In this document: piece after piece, positions 13,401 to 28,400 of the stretch
How the letters are laid out: each line of letters begins with the position of its first letter
How positions within the stretch are numbered: position 1 is the first letter of the stretch
DNA from: Nemertoderma westbladi
Taxonomy: Eukaryota > Xenacoelomorpha > Nemertodermatida > Nemertodermatidae
Length of the DNA: 64,000 nucleotides
NCBI GenBank assembly: GCA_032718475.1
Contig: JAUCBJ010005359.1
Span: forward strand, 1-64,000
Direction of reading: 5' to 3'
Notes under the pieces: generated by a model
What the model saw: only the letters and a program-made list of their open reading frames with translations
What the model was told of the DNA's origin: nothing
The model's database searches: none
Translations under genes and position numbers: made by a program

Positions 13401-16400
13401 ACCTCGACACATAGAAGGGAGACTGGGGGCAATGGAAGGGGAGATTGATATGGGAGGGGGGAAATTGGACCTCGTCACATAGAAGTGAGACTGGGAGCAA
13501 TGGAAGGGGATGGAAGGAAAACCTTGGACTATTGAACATATTCACCTAAGAACTACACAGATACCGGTATATAAAAGGGTTATCAAACCTTGATAGCAAT
13601 GTTCCTACCGCCCTTGGGATGGTTAGCGAAGTTAACAGATAGTGGGTAGACGTAGAGGATGTTTATATATTCCGTAAATGGGGTGTATATCGGTTGTGGT
13701 GGAAACTCAAGAACCTCCTTGGTGGGTCTACTCCTGGAAAACAATTATTTTTGATTAAATAATAAGAATAATGTTACAAAAGTACGTTGCATACAGTATT
13801 GCAGTGCAAGAAGATTACTAAAGCAATCAGAGTGCATTACAGCCTAGAGATAGTGATGTGAGATTGAGTAGAAGTAAATGAAAGATGTTTTGTTTTTTAG
13901 GATAAATAGATTACCTGGGATCTGGGTATGGGTGTATTGCCTGCATGTCTGGGGTGAGACAATGAGCCATATTTTCAGGCGCCGAGCTAATGTCTAGTTT
14001 AAGACATCCTCCCAAATTCTTTAACCGCTTTAGCAATGAACTCGGTCTCTTTAAATCTTGTAAAAACTTAAACAAATCATCTTCAGTGAGTCTGTCCTCT
14101 GCAGCAAATCAACAGATATAATAATAATATTATTACAGTAGTTAACATACCGGTATATTATCTCAATTAAGTCATATAGATCGTAATAACTATATTTACA
14201 TACTTGTGTGTAAAGAGTAGCACTTTACAGTGTGATGATCCGAGTGGCTTTGTTACACGAACGAACGTTAGTGAGTGAGTGAAAATAAAGCCACGAGGAT
14301 CAGAACACTGTAAAGTACTTTGCAACAAGTATGTATGTAGTTTTATTCCAAAATTTTAACATTACGAAATGATTGTACATATACATTATAAGTGATAGAA
14401 ACTGCACAAATTATATTAGTTGCTGTATAAAAAAATGTAAAAATGACATAAATTATGTTATAAATAAGTTAGCTTATATTTATGGTGGCGTTTGGAGCCA
14501 TGTTATAATAATATAGCTAGGCCCGACTGGTTATTAATAGCTATACCCCGCCTACCGGTAGGTAAGGTAATGCAGTAGGCCATCTGGCTGTCAGGCAAAT
14601 TTCCACCTATTGTTTACATGGTATCCAATGACGGCGTTAAGTAATGTCCCCTTAGTGGACATTACTTAACGCCGTCATGGGTTACCACGTAAACAATAAC
14701 ACCAAACTCCCAAACACCCGCTGTTAATACTAACGGCGTTGAGTAAAGTTACAATTTTGGAATAAAATTTACATAAAATGAGACATTGACATAACTGACT
14801 ACTACAGTGTAACTCTTACAGAGGCAATTAATAGTTTTAATGAAAACGAAACTAAACAACAAACCTTCTTGTTTAAAGAAACTGGACACTGTAATAGTTA
14901 GTGGTCGGAAGTTAGCTAAGGCTGACATATCGTCATCGAGTGAGGTCGAAGTGGAAGACGAAAAGAGAAAGGAATTCCTGCGTTCCGAACCAGACCTTCT
15001 GAGGGATTCAAAGGAAGTTGTTGACGGAGGTCGTCGCAAGGTGGCGTACGTTGAAATATCCCTAGGGAATTGTCGGGTATACACTTGATGTTATTGTTAT
15101 TTGATTCGTTCAAAACAATAAGACACATGTGGAACTTAACAAATAGCTAATAGAATTCATTCACTTTCGCTTATGGAACTGGCGTAAGATAAATACGATT
15201 GCTTTCAATGGGAATATTGGGTGGGAATATTAATTCATTCTGTAAATGATTAAATAAAAGAAAGGATCAGGATACCTTGGGGTTTCCCAACCCAAATTAT
15301 TAACTATAAACTAACAAAGTTATAGAGTTAGTCAAAGTTATAGTCCCCCCCTCCTCCTTCCACACACACAAAATATATTGTTTCCACAGATCATAAAGAG
15401 ATTGAAACAGATAGTTTGACCTCCCGACCACTTAGTGGATGAGGAATTTTTATTATCGCTTTAATTCTTTAGCTACATGCTTAAAAAAAAGTGTATCCGT
15501 CGAAACTGCACCAGCTCCACTGCAGCAGTTACACTAAAGTAATCCTACATATACCTGTTTTGTTCCGAAGTCAACTTTCTTGATATTTTAGACATCGTTG
15601 ATGACGTCACGGGAATTCCCGAATCCAAGGAACAGTTGCTGGGCCTTCGGGGGAAGTCTGCGAAAGGTCGTTGAACTTTCCCAGAAACATCCATAGACGA
15701 TGAGGAGGCCAGGGAGGAGACATCCGTGAGAGAAGAACTCGAATCTGAACCTGCAGAAAGTGTATAAAGTAAACCCACGGCCCGGGACGGGAACGGGAAC
15801 GGGAACGGGACCGGGACCGGTACTTTAATTTTATTGCAGCCATATCCATCCAAGAGTAAAAAATTAAGCTATTTAGATTACGGTATATTAGTTTGATTAC
15901 CTTTGGCTAAAGATAACTAGAAACTATCACAAAAAAATATCCTATTTACTATGTATGTAGGAACACTCATCTATTTGTTCGATTGTGTCCGCCCTATTTA
16001 CTATGTATGTAGTAACACTCACCTATTTGTTCGATTGCGTCCGCCCTATTTACGATGTTCATTAGGTGTATGGCTGTCCACGCGAATGGCATACAATATG
16101 CTCCAAGTTTGTCGCAGAAATACCTTGCGGTACTCCGCAATTTATCTTTGTGTTTTTGACTCTCTGATTCTTTACCGTAAGGTTCAGCTATCTGAACGAT
16201 AAATAATATTCGTTTAGTGCACTGCTACTATTAGCCACGTATAAGGATTAGATGGGAAAAGAATAGCAAATTTGAAAATATAAATGTTTTATAAACATGG
16301 GAGCGAAAGGCGGTCTTTCCTTTACTACGCTGTGCTAATACTAACTGTATTATTTGCTATCGTATTTGTTCTTTATGTAAAAAGCGCTATATGTTATAAA

Positions 16401-19400
16401 CATTTTATGGTGCATTTAAAACATTTTACTTATTTTTAATGAGTAATTATTATGTGAATGTTTGTGAAGGTGAGTGTATTGTGTTGTAATGATTTTAGTA
16501 AAGTGTTACCGATGTGTAACACAAACAAAAACAATAATAATTACCTCCGAAATATCGCCTTGCCATAAAACCTTTTCGAGTTTAACGACCAAATAAATGT
16601 CGTTGCTAGGGTATGTAATGGTAAACAAAGCAGATCGCGACTGCGTGGATAGGTCTGAGTAAGGAACGTGGTTCTTCAGCAAATCCCTCATTTCGTCGCT
16701 GTTTAGATCGAAGTGAAAATCCTCTGATATCTTCTTGCGTTCTCTGGCGTCGTAAAGGGCCATAATACCTGGAAAATTAAAAAAAACTTTGTAAGAGGCT
16801 GTGTGGCAAGTTTGGGTTAATGACAGGGTGCGTCCAACGATTTTTAAATAATAATTTTCTGGGTTTTCAAGGTTACTAAGTTTTCCCGGTTTAAGTAGTT
16901 CAAAATGATACATCAAGATGTAAACAGGTCTCGGAAATCATACTTAGATTGTAATAGTAATTTACGTCATCACAGTCCCATTATTAGGCAAAGGGATTTG
17001 TATAATAGGCACATCAACCAATTAAGGCTATTAGTGACCGCACAATTTATTGCACAAGTAACTATAAGGAAATAATAAACACAAAGAATATCTACTAATA
17101 TAAAAAATAAATGTTAGGTTTGAAAAATAAACTGACGAAAGCACATACTGTATAATTCCCACAAAAATAATTGATATGAATATTATATGGAACGACATTG
17201 CATAATGTTCTCCCTAACGCGAAAAGCCTCGTTAAGGTAACGACCTAACTTTAGTAGTTTTTCCCTGGTAGTTGCCCCCATTAGCTCATGGTATTTCAAT
17301 ATAGTAGGATTCACATTGTAGCGCCCAGAGAAGTGCTTCATGCGCAGATCTCGATAACCATCACACACACCAAAAAAAAAATGATATTCATCCTCTATAT
17401 CATTTTTATTACAAACCGGGCAGATTCTCGATTCTCTGTGTATTTTATACCACCGGCCGCTCTCGATCAGAAGTGCATGTGACGAGCACCTGAACCTGGA
17501 AATCAACCTACTAAGACCTGCGTGACCTCTCAACATAGATAGGTTATTCTCCAAACTGAAATCCCTCTTGCTATAGAGCATACCCTTCGGCGACCGCTCG
17601 ATGGCACCCCACCAACCCTGTGCGAACTGTGCACATAGTCGTTCACGAACATTTAGAATGAATTTCCTCTCATTTAATATGTCCCCGGGTCTTTCCCACG
17701 CCCAAGTAAATCCCAGATTATTTAGTAAATTACGCACCGAGATAGCCCAATTTCCACCATCCCCTGTTCTACCAGTATTTAGTTCATTCAATTGCAAAAT
17801 ATAGGCCTGTTTAACTAATCTAGTGTCATTGCACCTTAGTAACTTTAACCAATACTTTATAATCCTACAGTATCTTTCAATTTCTAGCGGAAAAATGCCA
17901 GATTCACCGTAAACCATGAAGTTTGGGGTTGTTACCTTCATTAGGACGTAGATTATTAGGGTATCAAAGCACTTTAGAATGATAAAGTTACATTATTGTA
18001 ACATCGCAGTGACGGCATGGCATGGCGGCGTGAAATCGCTATACTGGCCAATCACAGAGCTTAAGTTTTGGTTACAGTGCTGTCACTGTAGAACGCGATG
18101 AGAGTGACAGCGCTGTTAACTGTAGAACGCGAAGAAAGTGACAGTGTGAGTGACAGCGTGTGATTGACAGCGCTGTCACTGTGTGCGTTCAAAATGCGAC
18201 GTAAAACCGTAGTCACGAAAACTGTAGTTTACAACTTTTCTCAATCAAATTTGTTCTAAGTGAAAAATGATAAAGTCCGACCATTAAAAATAGTGACAAA
18301 AAGCGCTGCTAGAAGATTTATCACTCCAAGCTATGAGAATGAAATATACCATGTTAATCTAGTTATCCTTCATCATCCTTTATATTATTTCTGCAATGTA
18401 TATACCGGTAGGTTTTATTTTAATACATATAAATATGCGATCGCTGGTGTTTTTTAACATTTTTGCTATTCCTTCCAATCCATGCAATTTTGATATTTTA
18501 AGCAGTCCAGGCAATGAACATATGGATAAATAATTAATGAAAATAATTTTTAAATTTTTTATTGACACCCTCTAGCGGACACCACAAAAAATAACTTTTT
18601 TTAAAAACTTACAACTCTTCAAGAATGTCAATTGCCAACTAACCACGATGTTTTCTCTCGCCAGCCTGCTGTCATATATACGATCACGTACAGGCTGAAC
18701 AGTTCTACGGCGACAGTGGCTAGCAATACTCATTGGTTGTGCATGCTGGGTTGCGCAGGATTTTGAAAAATAAACAATGGGGTCGTATATACAATGTTTA
18801 ACTGCTTATATGAGAGTATTGGAGTCACATGATATTAACCCAGTTATCAACGACTAACCCACAACGTGATGCCATAAAGTAAAAAGCAACACAGGATTTA
18901 ATGCTGTCCGAAATAACTTGACCTGCAGTGAGGTGTGATACCGGGAGATTTCCATACCAATGACAATTAACATTAGGCAGTATATGCCTCAGCTCAGCCT
19001 AACCCTTTCTGTTAAATAATATGATGACATGTTGTATTCAACAACTAACAATAATTGAGACTACCAATAACTGGAAATACTAAGCATTATTGAAATGAAT
19101 GTATAAAAAGTTGTTGTTCAATGGAAAAATACCCAAGAATTAATTAATTCGTTCTTAAACTTATAATGTAAATCATATTGTATATTAATGTCGCTTCAAG
19201 AACCAAAGTCCCTGAATTCCATTCCAGATAAAAACAAACCTAACCACTTGAGATCTAACCGCCATAAACTATAAACTATTAGGCCTCTGCATTTCATGTA
19301 AATGATGTTTATTAATGCTGTGCGAGGCCCACCGATCTGTATAATTGTAAGGAGATCCGAACGAATTCAGTCGTTCAACTACGGAATAGGAATAAATTTG

Positions 19401-22400
19401 TCGTGAAAGTGAAACTAACGAAATACCGCAGCCTTCCAATAACGTTGGGGCATTTAGGTCGTTAAAATACTAAGATAACTATATATATATTTTAATAATA
19501 ATCAATACTGCAATGCAATAATAAAGTTTAATTACATGGAATCATACAAATAATAAATAATTGAATAGTAGCCAACCAGTCTGCAAATAGTTGAGAAGTC
19601 CATAGATAGCCTGTACCCGATTCACGGTACAGCCTCTCTAAGCTTATTTATAAAACGCACCAGTTAGATAGAAATTCATAAATATGATTCAATGAGAACA
19701 TACTGATATATATCCAGATATCTTCCTCTGTGCAGTGATGAATGCAATATGTAAAGTCCGAGCACATCTACGGATTATCGATCAGTTTGAGGTCCGGCGA
19801 CTTGTTCCAATGGGTCCCTTAAGAAGTCGGCCAGCGCAGTTGCCTTGGCTTTGAGCATTCCGAAGCCGACGTTACTCTTGGCGTACATACAGAGAAGGAG
19901 GTTGGCCACCTTGGTGATGGCCACCTTACCATCCTCGCAGTCAATCAGCACTATCTGCAGACTGGTCTCCGCTTTAGGGTCGTCTTGGTCACTGAACGCG
20001 TGTCTCCCGGACCGCAGATACGCCGCCCATATATTACTAGCTAAGGCAGACGTAACCCTCGCGTCCTTGTCGCCATAACCCGAGAACGCAAGTAACGCAC
20101 CTTCGCTGTTCAGTAACAAGGTGCTCTGTACGCCGCCAGTGTTCGCTTCGCTTAGAACCTGGGTCAGCGCTTTGGGCTTTAACATTCTCATCGCGGCTAT
20201 AACAGTTTGTAATTCGTTGGTACCGCTAAGGTTATCGGTATAAAAAAAATTATATTATAACTGGAAACAAACGATGAAACGCGCATTAATTAATTAATAA
20301 ATAAGTCTGATGTAGGCCTAATACCAGAATACTGTACTGCTATACTGTAACGCAGTGCACTCAGGTACAGTGTGAAGTGAAGTAAGCTAGCTGTTGTGTT
20401 GTGGGAATTGAGCTGTAGTAGGCCTACTTCTAAAAGTTGCGGTTTTTATTAAAGCTAATACCGGTACAGGTACCTGGCAGCCTGGGTACAGTAATAAACA
20501 ATACCGGTAGTTAAAGGATACCGGTACCTGTACCGGTACCGTAGTCATATACGATTCAATGATTACCGTGGTTAAATGATAGAATCCTTAGACATCGTAA
20601 GTAACTTCTGGGCCAGGGATGACCAACACAGGAATACAGCAATACCTGAATACGGCTCATGGTTAAAATCCCTCAGGATTGCAGCATGCCTTGTTCTATT
20701 GAATTAATGTAATGTTGTGTAAGTTTTATTAATAGTTTGTCCCTTGAGGTTGAGGCTGTGAGGGTTTCCGTGTTAAGAACTCAACTTAAGAGTATGTAGT
20801 ATTTTAGAGCTCTAGATAATTACCATGTTGTTTGTCAGTTGTGGTATATTTGACTTGGTACCGGTAGCGATGGGAGTGTAAAATCAAAACTGAAAGAAGA
20901 CAATTTGTCAATGTTAAATTGACAAGTTTATATAGCATATGGTAGCGCGGCGCCTACTTTCTGTCTTTATATAAAGTATAAAAGAACCGGCTGCAGGGCT
21001 GACCGGTAGGCATTGTATGGTTGGTAATTATTACTTATTAGGTATAACATCTGCCTTTAGTATAACTTGCTGAGACAGAATATGGTTTGGGTTTTCCAAA
21101 ACATTATTTATTTATATATTTCTTGTTTCTATAGGGCCTAACGTTCTGACGTAATAGATTACTGGATGGCCTAGGCCTATATTTTTGGTGCTACAGATAC
21201 CTTTAGGGGTTTAGCCTTTGCTTTACATAAAACCGTAACGAAACTAGGCTGTATGGATGTAATTAATGGTATTGATATAGTGAAACTCCATGGAAATATT
21301 TCCACCAATGAAGACTTCATGTTCCTTGTCACACAGTTTATACTAGAAGAAAGAGGGGAATTAGGACCTGCTGGAAATAACTTGGTCGATGAAATAACCT
21401 CCGATAACATAACAACTGGTCCTAACTACCAAATAGTAACCGCAATATTAAACGATAAACCAGTAGGATTTATATCCTACTACTGGATGTTTAGCACTTT
21501 CGAGGCCCGTCCTGGTTTACATGTCGACGCCGTATTTGTAACTCCGAAATTGCGCCGACGAGGTTTAGCTACTCGCCTATACGAATTCGCCCAAAAGGAA
21601 GCTGTTTCTTTGGGCTGTATTCGACTAGAAACATGCGCTAAACCTTCCTCTTTCACGAAGCACTTTGAGTCAACTCTCTCGAACGTAACGCTAATTCATG
21701 ACTGGCATTGTTTAATTCTCAGTGGCGATCCCTTTCTCAGATTGGCGTCTGAATCTCAACTCTCACAACCAGGGTTCCGTATTCGAGAAGCCGTCTCTCA
21801 GGACGTACAAGCTATTGGGACCTTTATTATAGAACTGTCGGAATATGAACAGATGCGCGATAAATGTTTGGTAACGGAGGACCTTTTACGAAGGTTCGGG
21901 TTTGGTTTAGAGCCTCCAGTATTCAGTTGTTTGATGGTGGAAGTCGATGATTCTGTGTTCAACGAGCTAGGTTCCGGCCTTACTGACGTTACCGGTAGAT
22001 GCGACACAGGTTGGCTTGGCATACGATAGGCCATGCTTTGTACTACCACGGTTACTGTTTACCGTACGGTCGGTTAGTGTACGTAGAGGACTTGTACATT
22101 CGAATGCCGTTCCGTAAACGCGGTTACGGTTTGGCTCTTATGTCCGCCGTGGCTGCGGCTGGTAGGACCGAAGGGGCAGTCTGCTTCGGTTGGATATGTC
22201 TGGGATGGAACCAAACCGCAATGGAGTTCTACGACCGATTAGGAGCTGTTGACATCACCAAGGAACACGGGATCGCTTATCATAAAATCGAGGGGGATAA
22301 TTGGTCCGATTTAACTTCTAATAAATTTGTTAAGAAAGATTGATTAATTAAATTCAAATGTGATCTAATCTAACTATAATGAAGTGATGGAGGCGCGGCA

Positions 22401-25400
22401 GGGGTATGCGTGCGGTACGACTGGGACCTTTCTGCAGTATAACTGTAAGCCTCCATCCAACAGCTACAATCATAACTTCCCATCAGAAGCCATAATTATT
22501 GGCTTCCGTCGGGCATTATGGCTTCCGATCGGTCGCTGATGGCTCACATTTTTGACGGTCACACATTTTTACCCCCCCCCCCCCCCCCCCCCCTCCCACA
22601 TGCCCACCCATAGCTGTGTGTGAGCGTAGCTTGCTAGTACAGTTATGTTGTAGTAAAAATATATTAATAAATTTATTAATAATGTATATCTGTACTATTA
22701 TACTGTAATGATGTATATAACAAATAATAATTGTAGATTCAGTTTCTACTAAATATACAATCACCAAGTTAAATGTATATCTTTATTGAAGAAATTCCCC
22801 CAATATTGTGTAAGAAAAGTAACTACCACGTGACCTGTGCTTTAGCATATCATTCCGACTGATAGGTCAGGGAGTGTGTTATTCTCGTAAGTATGGTTCA
22901 TAGACTGTACATTACATCTCTCAGTAATAATTATATTTTATGTAGTATCAGTTTCATTTAGGGGTTAATTAACATTAAATTCGTTTACAATGGATAAATT
23001 ACCCGAGTTCCACCTTCCTGACAAGCCACTTCTGCAACAATTAGTGCACGAAGAGTTACTTCCTTTCATACTGAACAAGTCGGCGGTTCTCGCGGTAATG
23101 GATGTGTTTAAAAAGGAAATGGCCGATAATCTAGCCAGAACTCAAACCGGACATAAAAACACCAGTGGATTGAAAATGGGCAACACCTATCTAACTGAAT
23201 TTCTCGACGGCACAGAGAATGGGGGATTCATGGGCCTGGATCTTGGCGGAACAAACTTCCGCGTGACTTATATTGAGTTGGCCGATCGGAGAGTTGTTAG
23301 GGAGTTGTTGCATAAAGACACAGTACCGGAAGCGGCGATGTGTGGGACCGTGGATGAGTTGATGGACTACATCGCAGGGAGTATAAACAGGTTTATAGAT
23401 AAGGAGAGTTTGTTTAAGGAATCCCGCATTCCGCTTGGTTTTACATTTAGCCTTCCAACCGTGCAACAGGCACTGGATAGCGCCACACTTATAGTCTGGA
23501 CGAAAAACTTCCGAATAACCAACGGATTAGGCGAGGAAATGGTCGCGAAGTTTCGAAGCTCCATAACCAGACGTCAGTTGCAACATAAAGTCGATGTGGT
23601 CGCCATTCTCAATGATACAACGGGAACACTGGTCGCTGGAAACTACAAGAATCAAAGATGTAAGGTAGGCGTCATAATAGCTACCGGAAGTAACGCTTGC
23701 TACATGGAGAACGCAACCGGAAGTAACGCCAACAATACCGGAAGTAGCGTTATTGAGACCGACTGGGGAGCCGTGGCGGACAACGGGTGTATAGATTGGT
23801 TGCTAACCGGCATCGATAGGGATTTAGACAGGGATTCTAATCATCCCGACTCATTCCGGTTCGAGAAACTATTCAGTGGATTCTACCAGGGGGAGATAGT
23901 TCGTAAGATACTAGTGGACCTATCGCGTAAAGGGGTCCCTTTACTACCGGAAGTTGTCAGTCGCTACGATCATCCTTACTCATTGACAACTAAAACTGTA
24001 GCGGCTGTATGCGAGGGGACTCGACACTCAGAGGTCATTGACCTAAGACAATGTGACGAGGTCACTGACCTCGTACTCAGACGTATCTGCGAAGTTGTAA
24101 CACACCGGGGCGCTATCCTAGTTGCTGCGGCAACGGCGGCCCTATTGGCCCGCATTGGCCATCCAACTGTTATCGCAGTTGATGGTTCGTTGTATGACCA
24201 CCACGCAATCTTTCGTCGCTGTCTCCATGGCTACTTGGGGGCGTTGAGTCCGATTGAGGCAGAGTTTATCTCGGTACCAGACGGGTCCGTATTGGGGGCG
24301 GCTTTAGTGGCGGCCATAGCCCAGAGACAGACACGCAACGCTCTCTAAATCAATCAATCAATAGCAATTATGATTAATATTACTAATTAATTTAATGGTT
24401 TTATAATTAATTTATTTTAGATTATTTTCGTGGTTGTGGGTGTTTCATTACTGAATGCTATGCATAAACCAGTATCGGGCAATCAGAAGGGATATTTTAT
24501 ATTATTATTTTCAAGATACAAATTGACAACATTGAAATTGAAAATCGAGGACATAATAGTATAGTATGATAAATGAAATAATACATTTTATTAACTTTTC
24601 TTAGAACTAGGAAAAAGTATAATTAAATAAATAAGTAAATTTTAAAAAATCAAAAAAATTAAGGCAACATTTACAAGAACTCATCCTTCGATGACGATCC
24701 CCATGTATTTTCCCACGACGTTCTTGTGATATACCTGGAAAATCGAGATGAACAACACTGCGAGGAATACGTAAATGGAGCTGCGTTCACATCTTCATAA
24801 TTTCATCCGAATGGGAGGACTTCAAGATAGATCATGTCTCCATTACTATTCATAATCGTATTGGATTACGCCATGAGGACAGCCACAACAGGTGAAGGTA
24901 TTGTGTTCACACTACAAGAACGCAGGAGTAGTAGATATACGGCAACTACAGTCACAGACACCGACTTTGAGGATGACATCGCCCTGCTCTCTAATACGCT
25001 AGCAGATGCACAGCTTCTACTAAATAAAGTGGAGAGGGCTGCTAAGTAGGTTGGATTGCATATAAATGCTACCAAGACCGAATTACACTTTTCCATAGTA
25101 ATTACTTTTTCATGTTAATGGAATCCTGACAACCATCGACAATGATAAGAGGATTGGCGACTTCCTTTCCATTGGGAAATGAGAGAACTGCAGAACAGAC
25201 AGAAATTAAGAAAGCAAGGTATGAGTAGCTTTCAATTCATTCATTGTGTATTCACATTAGACCTGAAGAAAGCCTCGAACGAAGTAAGGCAGAAATCTCG
25301 TCAATGAACTACGTTTTGTTTGTGGGAAGTTGACCTTCAAGTTTTACTAGATCGCCTACTTACTATCATATATAGTCAGATGTAAATATAAAGTTATCTG

Positions 25401-28400
25401 TAATTATAAAACTAAAATGTTACATATCTTTCCTATAAAAACAGCCGTGGTAAGAAAGGCTGTACGAAATTTTGTAGTATTTGAGTGAAATGCAGGGTTG
25501 AGGGGGGCAAATTTTGCATAAGTCTGAGCCTAGAAAATAGATTTCTAAGGGTGCTTGTGAAATCGCGCTTTCAATAGAAACTTCTCAACGTTTTTTATTT
25601 AGACAACAAGACCTGGGATTCACAATTCACATCATGTATCAACAGGTGCTCATGAAAGATTGACAGTGGGGGCCTAGTAATGCTAGTCAATGGATATGAC
25701 CAAACTGCAACCAGCAAACTTCGCCCGCGAGCAATCTTCGCCCTCGTTTAACCTCGTTTATTGTTTTGGTTAGAAAAATTCGTCTCTAACCTATCGTGTC
25801 TTTAACCTGCCCCTTTCCCCCAATCGGGCGACGGTTGGACGCGGGCGAAGATTGCACCCAACCTCTCAATCTACACCCCAACCCAAAGGATTGATGACAG
25901 GCAGGTATTGACCGAGAATTTGTGTTTTAAAAGTAATAGATTGTAGGTGTGGAGGCGACCCAATTTGTAAGAAATATTAAAACTTACCTTATTGCCCGTG
26001 GACTGGGCAGGAGGGAGGATGGAATGTTCCCTACTGTACTTCTATGGGGAGTGGAGATCGAAGTGGCGCGGAGAAATGGGGAAGGAGAAGGGGAAGTTAA
26101 TTATGTTTAGATAAATTAAAAACACATCACTTATCGCAAATTACTTGCACTAATTAACAACTATAATGGAAAGGGGTAGGGGGATTCCAGATAATTTACT
26201 CTTATAGTAGAAAATAATTAATTTCCATGAAAGGACACTGACAGGACTTTGAAAATGTAGTTTTTACAGCAATTAATGTAATTAACTAATTAACTGCTTT
26301 TATATTAAATTTTCGAAGGCCACACGTAAATTGTACCTAGGAAAAATTTCTGCGTATTTCGGGACGACACTAAGTTAATTAGGGCCTAATTATTAATGTT
26401 TACAATGGTGAAGAAGCTTGTGTATTAGAAATCCATTTTATTCTTTAATTGTTACTTTTTCGTTCAAGTAGTATACCCTAAAATTGGGAGAAAAAAAGTA
26501 ACATACCATAGCATTGCATCAATTTTTACTTTTTTTTTATTGGCGAACAAAGTAAAATAAATATTTTATTCTTAGATTTAACCCATAGTAACACAAAAAA
26601 AGTAACCCATAGGGTTGCATTAATTTTCTTTTTTCCCGGCGAAAAAATTAAAATAAAATATTTTTGGTGGAGTTTCTTAAATTTTATTAGGCCTACATCT
26701 GCTGTGAGCGTCCACGTAGAAAAGGTTTGCACGTGCTGTAATTTGATCAAAATCCATTCAAACACTCAAAAGTTATTGCGACTTTAGTGTCTACGCGGCG
26801 TACTCCAAAACAGAACTTAATATCCTATATTGCTTTATGTTGTTAATCGGCTCTCTAGTTAGGTAATAAATATTCGAGAACTTTAAATTATTTAACATTG
26901 AGTATTTGAAATACTAAATAAACAAATACATTTAAAATAGGCCCTGATACACCACAGGAGCGGTATCGGCTAGCGGCCACTTTTTAAAAATAGAACATAA
27001 CGGGTGATGATACAGCATAAATGGCCGTTGTAGGTCGCCGCTTCAGCCCACTGCCCTTTTATAACTTGCTATATTTGTTGAGCGGCGAGCGTCGGCGGTC
27101 AGCGGTTTCTGTATTGTGTTCATCAATAAAATATTGGACCTGATCACATTTTTTACTCTGTACCAACAACTGCAGACTCGTTATAATTTTTATGCAACTA
27201 CGGTGTCACAAGGACCATGGCACTAGTGATAGTGTGTGTTTTTAGCAAAACATTATTTTTGAACTACCATTGCAAATAATGCAATGGTCGGGGTATCAGG
27301 CCCTGTGATTATATATGATCCTGGGTAAATATTAACTGTATACGTCATTGTTCATAAAATAGCACTTTATAGTGTTACGGCACGAGTGATTTTGTGAAAT
27401 AACAAAACGAGGGCCGTAAACGCTTTACAGTGCTAATTATGAACAATGGCGAAACTAATTTTATTTATTTGTGGGGAATTATTTATAGTTATGCACTTAA
27501 ACTTTCTAGAACAACTTATTAATGACGCGGTGACATATTGGATATACATAGTAAAATGTATGGCGTAGGGACATACTGAGAAATAATGTCGCACTGCGAT
27601 ATAAAGCTGGAAAATATGTTGCCCTGGCGATTTGGTAGTGCGAAATTAATTCCGTACAAATAAATCAAAAAATGTAGGCCTACTCCTTGGAATATATTTA
27701 GTTGCGAGTAATGCACGGACATGGGGGCCTTTTCCGTCATCACGATTCAATGTGTAGCAATGGCTGCTTTGGGTTACAACTCTCTGCCTGAATTTTGAAA
27801 CACAACTAGTTCAACACAGCGTCGATGTCAAGACTGATTTTGCCTTTAATAAATACAGTAGTTAAGATGACACAAAACAATTCGTCTTAAAAAAAATAGA
27901 GTAAAATTTAAAAGCTCCAAACATGTTGTGTTACAAATTTCCAACAATATTACAAATATTTATGGAAAAATATCAGAGTGGATGGGGGAGATGCCTCAGA
28001 ATCATCAGAAAATCGCACTTTACTGTAGGATGAGTACCGGTACTACAGTACTACTGAATTATATTCAATAGTGGGTTGGTGACTTAAAAAAATAGTTTTC
28101 TATAAACACGTTCATAAAATGTAAAAAGGTGTGCTGATTACGAATCTGAAAACCGTTTTTAATTTCATCGAATTCCGGCTGAGATTGAAGGGACACCAGC
28201 GCGGGAATATCTTAGTTTAAACGCTCTGAGTTACTGTTCCACTTTCTGTTCCACTGTGTCGCTAGCCGCTAGGCAATATTCACTAGCTAACAACAGCATA
28301 CAGTTTACTATTGTTTGATGCAGGCTAATTTTAGTTATAAAGATTAAGATATTTATATTATTAGTTTGACATGTAATGTTCATTGTTCAAGATTATTTTT

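Noticed and set aside
13010-13545. Frames with repeats like [16 protein letters not shown]
   Set aside because: They run through the intron 11 minisatellite; only 12977-13117 is DOCK exon 12.
16051-16056. GTAAAT as the exon 7 donor
   Set aside because: It would leave phase 0, which does not fit exon 8 (entered in phase 1). The downstream AATAG|GTGAGTG fits phase and consensus.
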